Position numbers and translations under genes: made by a program. The notes below the pieces were generated by a model. It was not told the DNA's origin, made no database searches, and saw only the letters and a list, made by a program, of their open reading frames with translations. Below, one piece after another: positions 25,451-34,818 of a stretch of 64,000 nt of DNA. How positions within the stretch are numbered: the stretch's first letter is position 1; every line of letters starts with the position of its first letter. This DNA comes from Enterobacteriaceae bacterium LSJC7. GTDB lineage: Bacteria; Pseudomonadota; Gammaproteobacteria; Enterobacterales; Enterobacteriaceae. The DNA lies in assembly GCA_000302695.1 (NCBI GenBank), contig AMFN01000003.1, positions 1 to 64,000 of the forward strand, in the 5' to 3' direction.

Positions 25451-26860
25451 ATGTCATCGCAGCGCAATATTCGCCTGAACGCTTTTGATATGAACTGTGT
25501 CGGCCACCAGTCTCCGGGTTTGTGGCGTCATCCTCGTGACCGCTCCTGGCAATATAAAGATCTGGCGTACTGGACCGATCTGGCGCGCCTGCTTGAGCGC
25601 GGCAAGTTCGATGGCCTGTTTATCGCCGACGTGCTCGGGACTTATGATGTATTTAATGCCAGTAACGAGGCCGCGCTGCGCAGCGCCTCACAGGTGCCGG
25701 TTAACGATCCGTTAGCGCTGATTACACCGATGGCGCTGGTGACCGAGCATCTGGGATTTGGCCTGACCGCGTCACTGTCATTTGAACACCCTTATCCGTT
25801 TGCCCGACGCCTTTCTACGCTCGACCACCTCACGAAAGGGCGTATCGGCTGGAACATTGTAACCTCCTACCTGGAAAGCGGTGCGCGCAATATTGGCCAG
25901 CAAACCCAGACCAGCCATGATGCCCGTTATGACTATGCCGACGAGTATTTACAGGTGGTGTACAAGCTGCTCGAAGGCAGCTGGGAAGAGGGCGCGGTAC
26001 TGCGCGACCGCAAAAGTGGCGTGTTTACCGACCCGGCGCGCATCCATCCCATCAATCACCAGGGGGAATTTTTCCGGGTTCCGGGGATCCATTTGTGCGA
26101 GCCGTCACCGCAGCGCACCCCGGTGCTTTACCAGGCAGGGGCTTCCAGCCGCGGCAAGCAGTTTGCAGCCCAGCATGCCGAATGCGTGTTTGTGGCTTCG
26201 CCTTCCAAAGCATTGCTGAAAAAAACTGTCGCGGATATTCGCCGCCGCGTGGCCGAGACCGGGCGAGATCCACACAGCGTGCTGATTTTTAATATGCAGA
26301 CCGTGATTGTCGGTGAAACCGACAAAGCCGCGCAGGCCAAATGGCAGGATTATCGCCAGTACATCAGCCATGAAGGCGCTCTGGCGCTACTTTCCGGCTG
26401 GACAGGCGTGGATTTCGGTCAGTTCAGGCCCGACGAAATCCTCAAATATCAACATACCAACGCCATTCAGTCGGTAATGGAAAACTTTTCATCGGCCGAT
26501 CCCGATCGCCAGTGGACCGTTGGCGCTCTGGCCGACTGGATTGGCATCGGCGGCTTTGGCCCGCTGCTGGTTGGTAGCGCACAGACGGTGGCTGACGAGC
26601 TGCAAAGCTGGGTGGAAGAAACCGACGTGGACGGCTTCAATCTGGCTTATGCGGTGACTCACGAAACCTTCAGCGATGTGGTCGAGCTGCTGGTACCTGA
26701 ACTGCAAAAACGCGGTGTGTACAAGCAGGATTACGCAGCGGGTACGCTGCGCGAAAAACTGTTCGGCCAGGGCGACAGGCTGGAGGCACCTCATCCCGGC
26801 GCCGGTTATCGCCGCACCTCGCCACAGCCGCAGCCAAATCTTACTGAAAGCACACTGTGA
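25451..26860 (+). CDS. flavin-dependent monooxygenase, NtaA/SnaA/DszA family
   Basis: 469 residues from ATG 25451 (GGAG 7 nt before); nine in-frame codons upstream are ignored. Bacterial-luciferase-like TIM barrel: NIRLNAFDMNCVGHQSPGLW, FDGLFIADVLGTYDV, FEHPYPFARRLSTLDHLTKGRIGWNIVTSYL and VLYQAGASSRGKQFAAQHAE are class signatures. Members include dimethylsulfide monooxygenase DmoA, dibenzothiophene-sulfone monooxygenase DszA and nitrilotriacetate monooxygenase. In this sulfur island a role in opening a C-S bond with FMNH2 and O2 is likely; the exact substrate is not visible. Confidence 0.88.
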   Translation: MSSQRNIRLNAFDMNCVGHQSPGLWRHPRDRSWQYKDLAYWTDLARLLERGKFDGLFIADVLGTYDVFNASNEAALRSASQVPVNDPLALITPMALVTEHLGFGLTASLSFEHPYPFARRLSTLDHLTKGRIGWNIVTSYLESGARNIGQQTQTSHDARYDYADEYLQVVYKLLEGSWEEGAVLRDRKSGVFTDPARIHPINHQGEFFRVPGIHLCEPSPQRTPVLYQAGASSRGKQFAAQHAECVFVASPSKALLKKTVADIRRRVAETGRDPHSVLIFNMQTVIVGETDKAAQAKWQDYRQYISHEGALALLSGWTGVDFGQFRPDEILKYQHTNAIQSVMENFSSADPDRQWTVGALADWIGIGGFGPLLVGSAQTVADELQSWVEETDVDGFNLAYAVTHETFSDVVELLVPELQKRGVYKQDYAAGTLREKLFGQGDRLEAPHPGAGYRRTSPQPQPNLTESTL

Positions 26861-26912
26861 GGCTAGCAAGCCTGGCGTGATGAAGAGCGCGCCAACTATT
26901 GCGCTGAATAAA

Positions 26913-26970
26913 AAACCAGATGCTCACCGCCGGGTTAATCGCAAGGTTAACCCGGCGCATTCGCTGGTTT
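26913..26970 (+). terminator. nested hairpin between monooxygenase and MFS genes
   Basis: An inner perfect stem, GCCGGGTTAA / TTAACCCGGC (26929-26938, 26947-26956, 8-nt loop), is enclosed by AAACCAG (26913) and CTGGTTT (26964). It lies 53-110 bp after the monooxygenase stop. It may reduce read-through into the permease gene or stabilise the upstream mRNA. Confidence 0.6.
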
Positions 26971-27085
26971 AAATATCAAAATCAACATATTGATTTAATT
27001 GAATTTAATAGCATTTTTTGTTGTTTGCCTGCCGTGCTAATCCTGCCTATAAATCCAGATACCTGAACAATCCGCTGGGGATACC

Positions 27086-28543
27086 ATGAGTACACTGCAA
27101 TTACCGGGAGAGATTTCACTGCCGTCCGCGCCTGTGCGCAGCGTCAGCGATGTGGCAAAACTTATCAATAACCACGGTCATCAGAGCCGCTATGCCCGCT
27201 GGATTGTCTTTCTGGCACTCGGCGGCGTGTTTCTTGACGCCTACGATCTGACCACACTGTCTTACGGCATTGACGATGTGGTGCGTGAGTTCGGCCTGAC
27301 GCCGATGCTTGCCGGGCTGGTCACCTCATCCATTATGATTGGCACCATTGTTGGCAACCTGCTGGGCGGTTGGCTGACCGATAAATATGGCCGCTATTCG
27401 GTGTTTATGGCCGATATGCTGTTTTTTGTGGTTTCTGCAATTGCCGCAGGGCTGGCTCCCAACGTCTGGGTGCTTATTGGTGCACGCTTTCTGATGGGGG
27501 TTGGCGTGGGTATCGACCTGCCGGTGGCGATGGCTTATCTGGCCGAGTTCTCACGTTTTACCGGCAAGGGCAATAAGGCGGCACGCCTCGCCGCCTGGTG
27601 CCCAATGTGGTATGCCGCGTCGTCAGCCTGTTTTCTGATTATCTTCGGGCTTTATTTCCTGCTGCCAAAAGAGCACCTTGACTGGTTATGGCGCGCGTCG
27701 CTGCTGTTTGGTGCCGTGCCTGCGCTGCTGATTGTGGCCGTCAGGCGCAAGGTGATGAACGAATCGCCGCTGTGGGCCGCCCGCCAGGGCGATTTAAGCG
27801 GCGCGGCACGCATTCTACGTGAATCATGGGGTATTCAGGCTCATGAAGCGCACGCTGAAACACCAGAGCAACAAGCGCCAGCCGCTGCCCCTAAAGTCGA
27901 TATCCGTGAACTGTTTCGCCAACCCTACCGCGAGCGCACGTTGGTTAACGTGGTGATGAACGTCTGTATCTCATTTGAATACACGGCGATTGCCTTCTTT
28001 CTGCCGTCGATTCTGGCGCAGTTTCTTGGTGCGGGCGTGTTCGAGACTATCGCGGCATCGCTGGGGCTTAATCTGCTGTTTGCCCTGACCGGTGGGCTAC
28101 TGGGTATGCGTCTGGCATGGAAATTTCCGTCGCGCTATGTGGCAATGTCGGGTTTTGCATTGCAGTTTATTGCCCTGATAACGCTTGCCATCCTCGGCAC
28201 GCCGGTTGCCAGCGCAGGCGTTGTACTCGCTATTTTGATGCTCGGTCTGTGGCTTTTTGCAGAAGGTTTTGGCCCGGGCGCACAGATGATGGTCTACCCG
28301 GCGCTGTCTTATCCCACCCATATTCGCGCTACCGGCGTGGGCTTTGGCCATGCCTTGTCGAGCATTGGCAGCGCGCTGGCGCTGTTTATTCTGCCTGTTT
28401 TACAGGCAAGCTTTGGCACCAACATGTTCTGGATTGTCTCGCTGAGCGCCATCATCCCAATCTTTTTCCTGTTAATCATTCGCTTTGAACCCACCCGCCA
28501 TGACATTGACGACGCACACGAGCCAGGAGGATCCCATGTCTGA
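27086..28543 (+). CDS. MFS permease of the organosulfur island
   Basis: 485 residues with twelve hydrophobic helices and the MFS loop motif GGWLTDKYGRYSVF between helices 2 and 3. The layout (long N-terminus, RFLMGVGVGIDLPVAMAYLAEFS after helix 4, a central loop of about 50 residues rich in A and E) suits the sugar-porter/aromatic-acid-like MFS branch. It is followed with an 8-nt overlap by the SfnB-like gene, so the two are co-translated. It probably imports an organosulfur substrate for the island's oxygenases; specificity cannot be read. Confidence 0.82.
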   Translation: MSTLQLPGEISLPSAPVRSVSDVAKLINNHGHQSRYARWIVFLALGGVFLDAYDLTTLSYGIDDVVREFGLTPMLAGLVTSSIMIGTIVGNLLGGWLTDKYGRYSVFMADMLFFVVSAIAAGLAPNVWVLIGARFLMGVGVGIDLPVAMAYLAEFSRFTGKGNKAARLAAWCPMWYAASSACFLIIFGLYFLLPKEHLDWLWRASLLFGAVPALLIVAVRRKVMNESPLWAARQGDLSGAARILRESWGIQAHEAHAETPEQQAPAAAPKVDIRELFRQPYRERTLVNVVMNVCISFEYTAIAFFLPSILAQFLGAGVFETIAASLGLNLLFALTGGLLGMRLAWKFPSRYVAMSGFALQFIALITLAILGTPVASAGVVLAILMLGLWLFAEGFGPGAQMMVYPALSYPTHIRATGVGFGHALSSIGSALALFILPVLQASFGTNMFWIVSLSAIIPIFFLLIIRFEPTRHDIDDAHEPGGSHV

Positions 28544-29738
28544 TAGCACGACTGTGATTTATGAGGCGCTGGCGCAGCGCTTTCGCCCCATTTTTGACCG
28601 TATTGCCCAGGGCGCGGCTTACCGTGAACAGCGGCGTGAGTTGCCCCAAGAGCCAATACGCTGGCTAAAAGAAGCCGGTTTTGGCACGCTGCGCATTCCC
28701 ACAGAGCAGGGCGGATTTGGGGCCACGTTGCCCCAGCTGTTCCGGCTGCTGACAGAACTGGCCGAAGCGGACGCTAATCTGCCTCAGGCACTACGCGCCC
28801 ATTTCGCTTTTGTGGAGGACCGTCTCAATCAGCCCGACAGCCCGCAGCGCCGCCGCTGGTTTGAGCGTTTTAGCGACGGTGAACTGGTGGGAAGCGGCTG
28901 GACAGAAGTGGGCGAGGTAAAACTCGGCGATGTCATCACCAAAGTAACGCCGTCTGAGCAGGGCTGGCGACTGAACGGTGAGAAGTTTTACAGCACTGGC
29001 ACGCTCTACGCCGACTGGATTGACGTATACGCCCAGCGCAGCGACAACCAGGGGCACGTGATTGCCCTCGTCAACACTCATCAAGGCGCGGTACAACGTG
29101 CCGATGACTGGGACGGTTTTGGCCAGCGTCTTACCGGCAGCGGCACGACGCGCTTTACTGACGCCCACGTTGAGCAGGAGCACGTTTACGACTTCAGCGA
29201 GCGCTTTCGCTATCAAACCGCGTTCTATCAGCATGTACTGCTGGCGGTGCTGGCAGGCATTGGCCGTGCGGTTAGCCGCGATGCAGCAGCAGCCGTGGCG
29301 GCACGCACGCGGATATACAGCCACGGCAACGCCAGCCGGGTCAGAAATGATGTGCAGATTTTACAGGTCGTCGGGCAGATTGAAAGCTGGGCCTGGGCGG
29401 TGGAGGCCACCGTACAGCGCGCAAGCGAATCTTTACAACGGGCGTTTGATGCCTGGCAGCAGGGCAGTGAAGACGATATTGCGCATTTTAACATTCTGGC
29501 TGAGCTTGAGGCGGCCAAAGCGCAAACCGTTGCCAGTGAGCTAATACCTCGCGCCGCCACTGAGCTTTTTAATGCCCTGGGTGCCTCAGACACCCGCGTC
29601 AGTAAGGCGCTGGACCGGCACTGGCGCAATGCCCGCACGGTGGCATCACACAATCCCGTTATCTATAAAACCCGCAACGTTGGCGACTGGCAGGTCAATG
29701 GCACTGACCCGACATTTATCTGGCAGATTGGATCATAA
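28536..29738 (+). CDS. acyl-CoA dehydrogenase-like monooxygenase (SfnB/DszC family)
   Basis: 400 residues from ATG 28536, with CCAGGAGG before it and an 8-nt overlap with the MFS gene. The fold is acyl-CoA dehydrogenase-like: GFGTLRIPTEQGGFGATLPQLFRLLTELAEAD, GSGWTEVGEVKLGDV, WRLNGEKFYSTGTLYADWIDVYA and a C-terminal helical bundle with LFNALGASDTRVSKALDRHWRNARTVASHNPVIYK. This pattern fits the SfnB / DszC group, flavoproteins used in desulfurisation of sulfones and thiophenes rather than in fatty-acid oxidation. It is the last gene of the sulfur operon. Confidence 0.87.
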   Translation: MSDSTTVIYEALAQRFRPIFDRIAQGAAYREQRRELPQEPIRWLKEAGFGTLRIPTEQGGFGATLPQLFRLLTELAEADANLPQALRAHFAFVEDRLNQPDSPQRRRWFERFSDGELVGSGWTEVGEVKLGDVITKVTPSEQGWRLNGEKFYSTGTLYADWIDVYAQRSDNQGHVIALVNTHQGAVQRADDWDGFGQRLTGSGTTRFTDAHVEQEHVYDFSERFRYQTAFYQHVLLAVLAGIGRAVSRDAAAAVAARTRIYSHGNASRVRNDVQILQVVGQIESWAWAVEATVQRASESLQRAFDAWQQGSEDDIAHFNILAELEAAKAQTVASELIPRAATELFNALGASDTRVSKALDRHWRNARTVASHNPVIYKTRNVGDWQVNGTDPTFIWQIGS

Positions 29739-29759
29739 GATAAAACATCGCTATACAGA

Positions 29760-29797
29760 CCTGGCAAATCACAAACGATGCGTTGTAATTTGCCAGG
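29760..29797. terminator. long hairpin after sulfur operon
   Basis: Two 15-nt arms starting CCTGGCAAAT and ending ATTTGCCAGG pair at 14 of 15 positions around an 8-nt loop, 22 bp after the SfnB-like stop. No long U-run follows, but the position suits an operon-end structure. Confidence 0.65.
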
Positions 29798-30485
29798 TAA
29801 TCTAATTAATAACGCATGACAAATACACACACGTTATGAATTAGATGAATTTATTTTTATCCGCAGCAGCGCCTTATATTATTTCAATTAAAAACCTGTC
29901 AGCAAGATAAAAACCCATGCTGCACGTGTTACCTCTTTTATCTATCTTTCACAGGCCGGAGAAATGATCCAACTCGCTTTCCGACAGCGCCGTGTATGCC
30001 CCCACCCAGCGCTTAAACATATCGAATTGATTTTTATAAAAAAATTTCATTGTGAGATAAGAAACATCCTGCAGACAAATGCATGTGGCGTAGCGTAACC
30101 CTATGTATTTGCTTATGAGACAGGTTATTGGTTTTTATAAAATGAGAGTTAACCAACGTTATTGTTATTATTTCTTAGTATTTATTGCATAAAATAAAAC
30201 AGGTATCATTATAAATTAAGTAGGCCTGCCGCAGCACAGAGATCTGAATAGTGGTGGTGTTTCTGCGTTAGCTGTTAAGCCAGATATTATGGATATAAGA
30301 TGTTAGTCGTCATAGGCTATGAGCCCTACACTAGCGGTAATAGCAGGTAGTCAAGCTACTGATGACCAGCCAACATCCTGAACCAACACTTCTTATGGCA
30401 AAGAGGCAATACTCTCTCATCAGGGGTGCTCAGACAGCGTCATTTTTCAAAACACTGGATTGGGATTTTTCACGGAGTGAAATCA
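29798..30485. other. AT-rich gap before vgrG
   Basis: A 690-bp region with low GC and no convincing gene. A minus-strand frame near 29950-30050 reads like a protein only if a run of seven G's is shifted by one base, so it may be a decayed remnant. Such AT-rich flanks are common beside acquired vgrG-effector modules. Confidence 0.4.
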
Positions 30486-33002
30486 ATGAGCCTGCAACAC
30501 ACACTGGCAACAACGTTACCCACGTTAAACACAACGCTTAACCGCTATCAGCTCAACATCCCATCGTGCATGTCTGCCCTTGACGTGGAAAGTTTCAATG
30601 GACTGGAGGCGTTAAGCCAACCCTACAGCTATACCATCAGCTTCACCAGCCCAAACAAAGACATTCCAGCCGAGCAGCTTTTACGTCAACCTGCAACATT
30701 GATAATGGGCATAGGCCTGCTGCAAAATCTGACGCCACAGAAAGTTGTGCACGGCGTTATTACGCTTGTTGAGCGGCGCAGCAGTTCTGCTGACCAAACG
30801 CTGTATTCCATTACGTTGCAACCCAGAATTGCGCTGTTGGATAAACAATTTCGCAGCCACCGCTTTTTTGTTGACCTTTCGGTACCTGAGATTGTTGAGC
30901 AGGTTCTGAAAGAACACGGTTTTCAGGGCTGGGAATACGCCTTCACGTTAAAAAACACCTATCCGAAGCGTGAACAAATCAATCAGTATCAGGAAAGCGA
31001 CCTGACTTTCATACAGCGCCTGCTGGCAGAAGTGGGGATTTTCTTTTTCTTCACACTGCAACCTGATACACAAACCGAAATAATTTGCTTTGGCGATAGC
31101 CAGTCGGCATTTAAACAAGGGGCTACCCTGGCGCTTAACAGCCCATCGGGAATGAGCGATAGCGGCACCACGTCAGTCTGGGGACTGGAATTGCGCCATC
31201 ACGTGGTCGAAGCGAGTGTCACGACTAAAGACTACAACCATCAGGCGGCACAGAATTTACTGCAATCGGCATCCGCAGATATGACGCGCGGAGCCGGAGA
31301 AAATCTTAACTATGGTGAGGTATATCACTACCGGGCACGCCATAAAGAAGTGGGGGATAAAATTAACCCTGCCCCTGAAACTGCCAATTTTTATGCCCGC
31401 CTCGATCATGAACGCTTTCTGTCCGACAAGTTACACATCTCAGGTCAAAGTACAGATGCCACGCTGGCTCCGGCACAGATCATTAAAGTCATTGATGGTT
31501 TACAGCCCACGCTCCCGTTAGAGTGTCAGGGGATGTTACTACTGACAGCGCTGACATTCACCGCCAGCCGACAGGCTGCAATGAGCGTGGAGTTTATCAG
31601 CATTCCCTATAGCGATACTGTATGTTGGCGACCGCCACTGCTAAAACGCCCCAGAGTCGCTGGAACATTAACCGCACGCATCACCAGTGCACGTGATTAT
31701 GATCTTTATGCCTGGCAAGATGACGCCGGAATGTATCGGGTGAAGTTTGACGCCGATCTTGATGATAAAAAACAAGGGCAAGAAAGCATGACCGTGCGCC
31801 TGGCTAAGCCCTATGGCGGTGATACGTACGGTTTTCACTTCCCGCTAATCCAGGGTACAGAAGTCGCTATTGCCTTCCATGAAGGCGATCCAGATCGTCC
31901 TTATATCGCCCATGCTCTTCATGACAGCCGCCATCCCGACCATGTCACGGATAAGAACAGTACCCGAAACGTGATACGTACACCCGCAAATAACAAACTG
32001 CGGATGGAAGATAAGCGGGGTGAGGAGCACGTCAAATTAAGCACAGAGTTCGCAGGAAAGTCACAACTCAATCTTGGACATAATGTGGATGCCGCCAGAG
32101 AACTGCGTGGCGAAGGTGCCGAGCTACGCACAGACAAATGGGTGGCAGTGCGTGGGGGGGCTGGTGTGTTTATCACAGCAGATCAGCAACCCTCTGCGAG
32201 TGGGCAAATGCTGGATATGCAAGCGGCGCAGGCACAGTTGCAGCAGGCTTTATCAATGGCAGAAGCCCTGCGTAGTGCAGCAGAAACTGCAAAGGCGGAA
32301 CTTGCGGATTTGCAAATACAAAAGTCCCTGCTGGAAGACTCGCTTAAGGAGTTAAAGCAATCTGCATTGCTGCTGTCAGCACCCGCAGGCATTGCCCATT
32401 CAACGCCCAGGAGTCTGCAACTGTCAGCCGGTGAAAATATTATTGCCAATAGCGGACAGCAGATGGATATCAGCGTGCTGAAGAAGTTTACGCTGGCTGC
32501 GGGGGAGTTGATTAGTCTGTTTGCGCAAAAAGCCGGAATAAAACTTTTCGCGGGTAAAGGGAAGGTAGAAATACAAGCTCAGGGAGATGAGATGGCACTG
32601 GAAGCGCTGAAGGATATGCGCATCAGTAGCAGCGAAGGTAAGGTGGTAATTCGCGCAGATCAGGAAATTTTACTGGTCGGCAGTGGTGGTGCATATATCC
32701 GTATAGGCAACGGTGAAGTCGAAAGCGGAGCACCGGATAAAATTATTCAGCGGGCAGCCGTATGGCAGAAGTTTAGCGGGCAGAGCGCCAGCGAAATGGC
32801 GCAAAAGTGGGATAACGCCGGCTACTCAGTGACGCCCGTTGTATTCTGGAAAGAAACTGGCGAGCCGGCCAGAAATCAAAAAATATTGATGACGCGCGAT
32901 GACGGCACAGTACAGGAAGTCATGACTGACGGTGAAGGCCAGCTTGCCAAACAAGCTGCATCCTTTATTGAAAAAATCGATATCGATAAATCCACCCGTT
33001 GA
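30486..33002 (+). CDS. vgrG: type VI secretion spike protein VgrG with C-terminal adaptor
   Basis: 838 residues from ATG 30486 (GGAGTGA before it). Residues about 15-480 are the gp27/gp5-like VgrG core (YSYTISFTSPNKDIPAEQLL, LLAEVGIFFFFTLQPD, LTARITSARDYDLYAWQDDAGMYRVKFD, HFPLIQGTEVAIAFHEGDPDRPYIAHALHD). A DUF2345-type beta helix follows, interrupted by a coiled coil at about 577-625. The last 55 residues (VVFWKETGEPARNQKILMT...) look like a transthyretin-like adaptor, a domain known to bind Tle lipase effectors. No T6SS core genes are in the window, so it must use a machine encoded elsewhere. Confidence 0.9.
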   Translation: MSLQHTLATTLPTLNTTLNRYQLNIPSCMSALDVESFNGLEALSQPYSYTISFTSPNKDIPAEQLLRQPATLIMGIGLLQNLTPQKVVHGVITLVERRSSSADQTLYSITLQPRIALLDKQFRSHRFFVDLSVPEIVEQVLKEHGFQGWEYAFTLKNTYPKREQINQYQESDLTFIQRLLAEVGIFFFFTLQPDTQTEIICFGDSQSAFKQGATLALNSPSGMSDSGTTSVWGLELRHHVVEASVTTKDYNHQAAQNLLQSASADMTRGAGENLNYGEVYHYRARHKEVGDKINPAPETANFYARLDHERFLSDKLHISGQSTDATLAPAQIIKVIDGLQPTLPLECQGMLLLTALTFTASRQAAMSVEFISIPYSDTVCWRPPLLKRPRVAGTLTARITSARDYDLYAWQDDAGMYRVKFDADLDDKKQGQESMTVRLAKPYGGDTYGFHFPLIQGTEVAIAFHEGDPDRPYIAHALHDSRHPDHVTDKNSTRNVIRTPANNKLRMEDKRGEEHVKLSTEFAGKSQLNLGHNVDAARELRGEGAELRTDKWVAVRGGAGVFITADQQPSASGQMLDMQAAQAQLQQALSMAEALRSAAETAKAELADLQIQKSLLEDSLKELKQSALLLSAPAGIAHSTPRSLQLSAGENIIANSGQQMDISVLKKFTLAAGELISLFAQKAGIKLFAGKGKVEIQAQGDEMALEALKDMRISSSEGKVVIRADQEILLVGSGGAYIRIGNGEVESGAPDKIIQRAAVWQKFSGQSASEMAQKWDNAGYSVTPVVFWKETGEPARNQKILMTRDDGTVQEVMTDGEGQLAKQAASFIEKIDIDKSTR

Positions 33003-33021
33003 TTATCAGAAGGACCTGACA

Positions 33022-34818
33022 ATGGCTGAAGTTTATACCGACCTTAATGAAAAGAATAAAATTGCACGCGTTGATATTAGCGATAAGCGCGTTATCCCTG
33101 TAATACTTTTGCCCGGCATAATGGGGAGTAATCTTAAAGTGAAAAGGACGAAAAAACAACTCTGGCGGGTTGATGGCGTGGGCAGCCTTCTTATCTGGAC
33201 TACTCAGGGTGCTAAGTTCCGCAAAAATAATTTGCATCCAAAAAAAGTGAGCGTTGATAACCGGGGGAAAGTTAAGTCAATGCTATCCTATGCAAGTGAA
33301 AAATTAAAGGATGTTGCAGGTGTCCTTCCGGGGGGACGATGGGTCTTAAAGAAACAAATTGAGGACATGTATAAAAACAACCCTGAGAATATTTTATTTG
33401 GCTCCCGCGAATCCAGAGGCTGGGGGGAAGTTGCGTATAGGAGCTACGGTGATTTCCTGGATAAGTTACAAAGGGAATTACTTGAAAGTGGGGATTTAAC
33501 CAAGCAACTCATGAGTAATGTTTTGAAAACGGAGCCCGCCAATAAAGAGCAAAAGCTTCAGAAAGAAGAGCTTGATGTCCTCAAAAAATATCTTTTCCCT
33601 GTTCATGCAATAGGGTACAACTGGCTGGATAGCAATATAAACTCTGCTCAAGAAGTTGGAAATAAAATTGAAAAAATTATAAAAAATTACAACCAGAAAA
33701 AAATGAAATGCCACAAGGTAATTTTGGTGACCCACTCTATGGGGGGATTGGTTGCTCGTTATTATTCAGGGTGTCTGGGGGGTGAGAAAAATATTTACGG
33801 CATTGTCCATGGTGTTATGCCTTCCATTGGTGCTGCTGCAACTTACACTCGAATGAAAAGTGGAAATGAAAATACAGCGACGGCTGCGGTGAGTTACCTG
33901 AAAGGTGAGGTCACGGCTGAGATCCTGGGTAAAGACGCAGCTGAAATGACAGCTATCTGCTCTCACTCACCAGGACCACTGGAGTTATTGCCATCGAAAG
34001 GCTATGGTATGCACTGGTTAAGAATTCAAAAACCGCAAGATTACTCTGATGATTCTGAAACCACACCACAGAAAGTTGGTAATGAACGAGTTCTGGAACA
34101 GGTGGTCATTGAGGAGGTACGTGCCCCTAAAAATGATCCCTATACTGAAATTTACTTACAGAGAGAAAAATGGTGGAAACTGATTGATGAAGAATTACTT
34201 AACCCAAATAACAAGCACAATAACGCAGCAATTATAGAAAAAGACTGGGGTATTTATGAGAAAATAATCGTTGAGCAGGTGATGCCGTTTCATAGTAATA
34301 TTTCAGGGCGTTTTCACCCGAACACTTACTCTTTTCATGGCGAGAATATGGGCGAAATCATTCCTGACGAATACAAAACGGCAAAATCTGCATCCTGGAG
34401 GCAAGTCCTGGAAGAAATTAAATTCATTCCTGTTATTACCCCATCGCCTCACCCATTCTCTCCCGTGCTTATTCAACCCCCAGCACCTGTATCTGTCCCT
34501 GTTAATTTAGAGAGTTATGAATCCAAAACGGCCTTACGAGATGGTCGGTTAGTCAGAGGTGAAACGGGTAATGTACGTACGGTTCGTTGGCCTGACAATA
34601 AAGCGAATCGATTTGTGCTCCGTGGTCAGCGTGATGACGGAGATGGAACAGTACCAGTGCATTCAGGCAGGCTTGAGGATAATGTTGTTAAAGAGAGATA
34701 CAGTACTCATGTTGCCCATGAGAGCTGTTATACCAATATAAACTGCCAACTCTTTACGTTACGCTCAATAATTAGAATTGCACATGAGGTTTATAATGAT
34801 AAAGAAATGGCATTCTAA
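33022..34818 (+). CDS. T6SS phospholipase effector (Tle, Tle4-like)
   Basis: 598 residues from ATG 33022 (AGAAGGA before it), 19 bp after vgrG. It is an alpha/beta hydrolase with the oxyanion-side motif LLPGIMGSNL near residue 30, the nucleophile elbow VTHSMGGLVARYY with the serine near residue 239, an acid candidate in DDGDGTVPVH near 537 and a histidine in THVAHESC near 566. The elbow has T instead of the first G of GxSxG. The layout fits the Tle lipase superfamily, probably Tle4, which attacks phospholipids of rival cells. It has no signal peptide, as expected for T6SS cargo. The gene is AT-rich compared with its neighbours, suggesting transfer. Confidence 0.82.
   Translation: MAEVYTDLNEKNKIARVDISDKRVIPVILLPGIMGSNLKVKRTKKQLWRVDGVGSLLIWTTQGAKFRKNNLHPKKVSVDNRGKVKSMLSYASEKLKDVAGVLPGGRWVLKKQIEDMYKNNPENILFGSRESRGWGEVAYRSYGDFLDKLQRELLESGDLTKQLMSNVLKTEPANKEQKLQKEELDVLKKYLFPVHAIGYNWLDSNINSAQEVGNKIEKIIKNYNQKKMKCHKVILVTHSMGGLVARYYSGCLGGEKNIYGIVHGVMPSIGAAATYTRMKSGNENTATAAVSYLKGEVTAEILGKDAAEMTAICSHSPGPLELLPSKGYGMHWLRIQKPQDYSDDSETTPQKVGNERVLEQVVIEEVRAPKNDPYTEIYLQREKWWKLIDEELLNPNNKHNNAAIIEKDWGIYEKIIVEQVMPFHSNISGRFHPNTYSFHGENMGEIIPDEYKTAKSASWRQVLEEIKFIPVITPSPHPFSPVLIQPPAPVSVPVNLESYESKTALRDGRLVRGETGNVRTVRWPDNKANRFVLRGQRDDGDGTVPVHSGRLEDNVVKERYSTHVAHESCYTNINCQLFTLRSIIRIAHEVYNDKEMAF

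Noticed and set aside
29947-30050. Minus-strand frame that would read as a 33-residue protein ending in a plausible helical tail
   Set aside because: It needs a one-base shift in a run of seven G's. The unshifted frame gives a basic, protein-unlike sequence, and no ribosome site is present. At most a decayed remnant.
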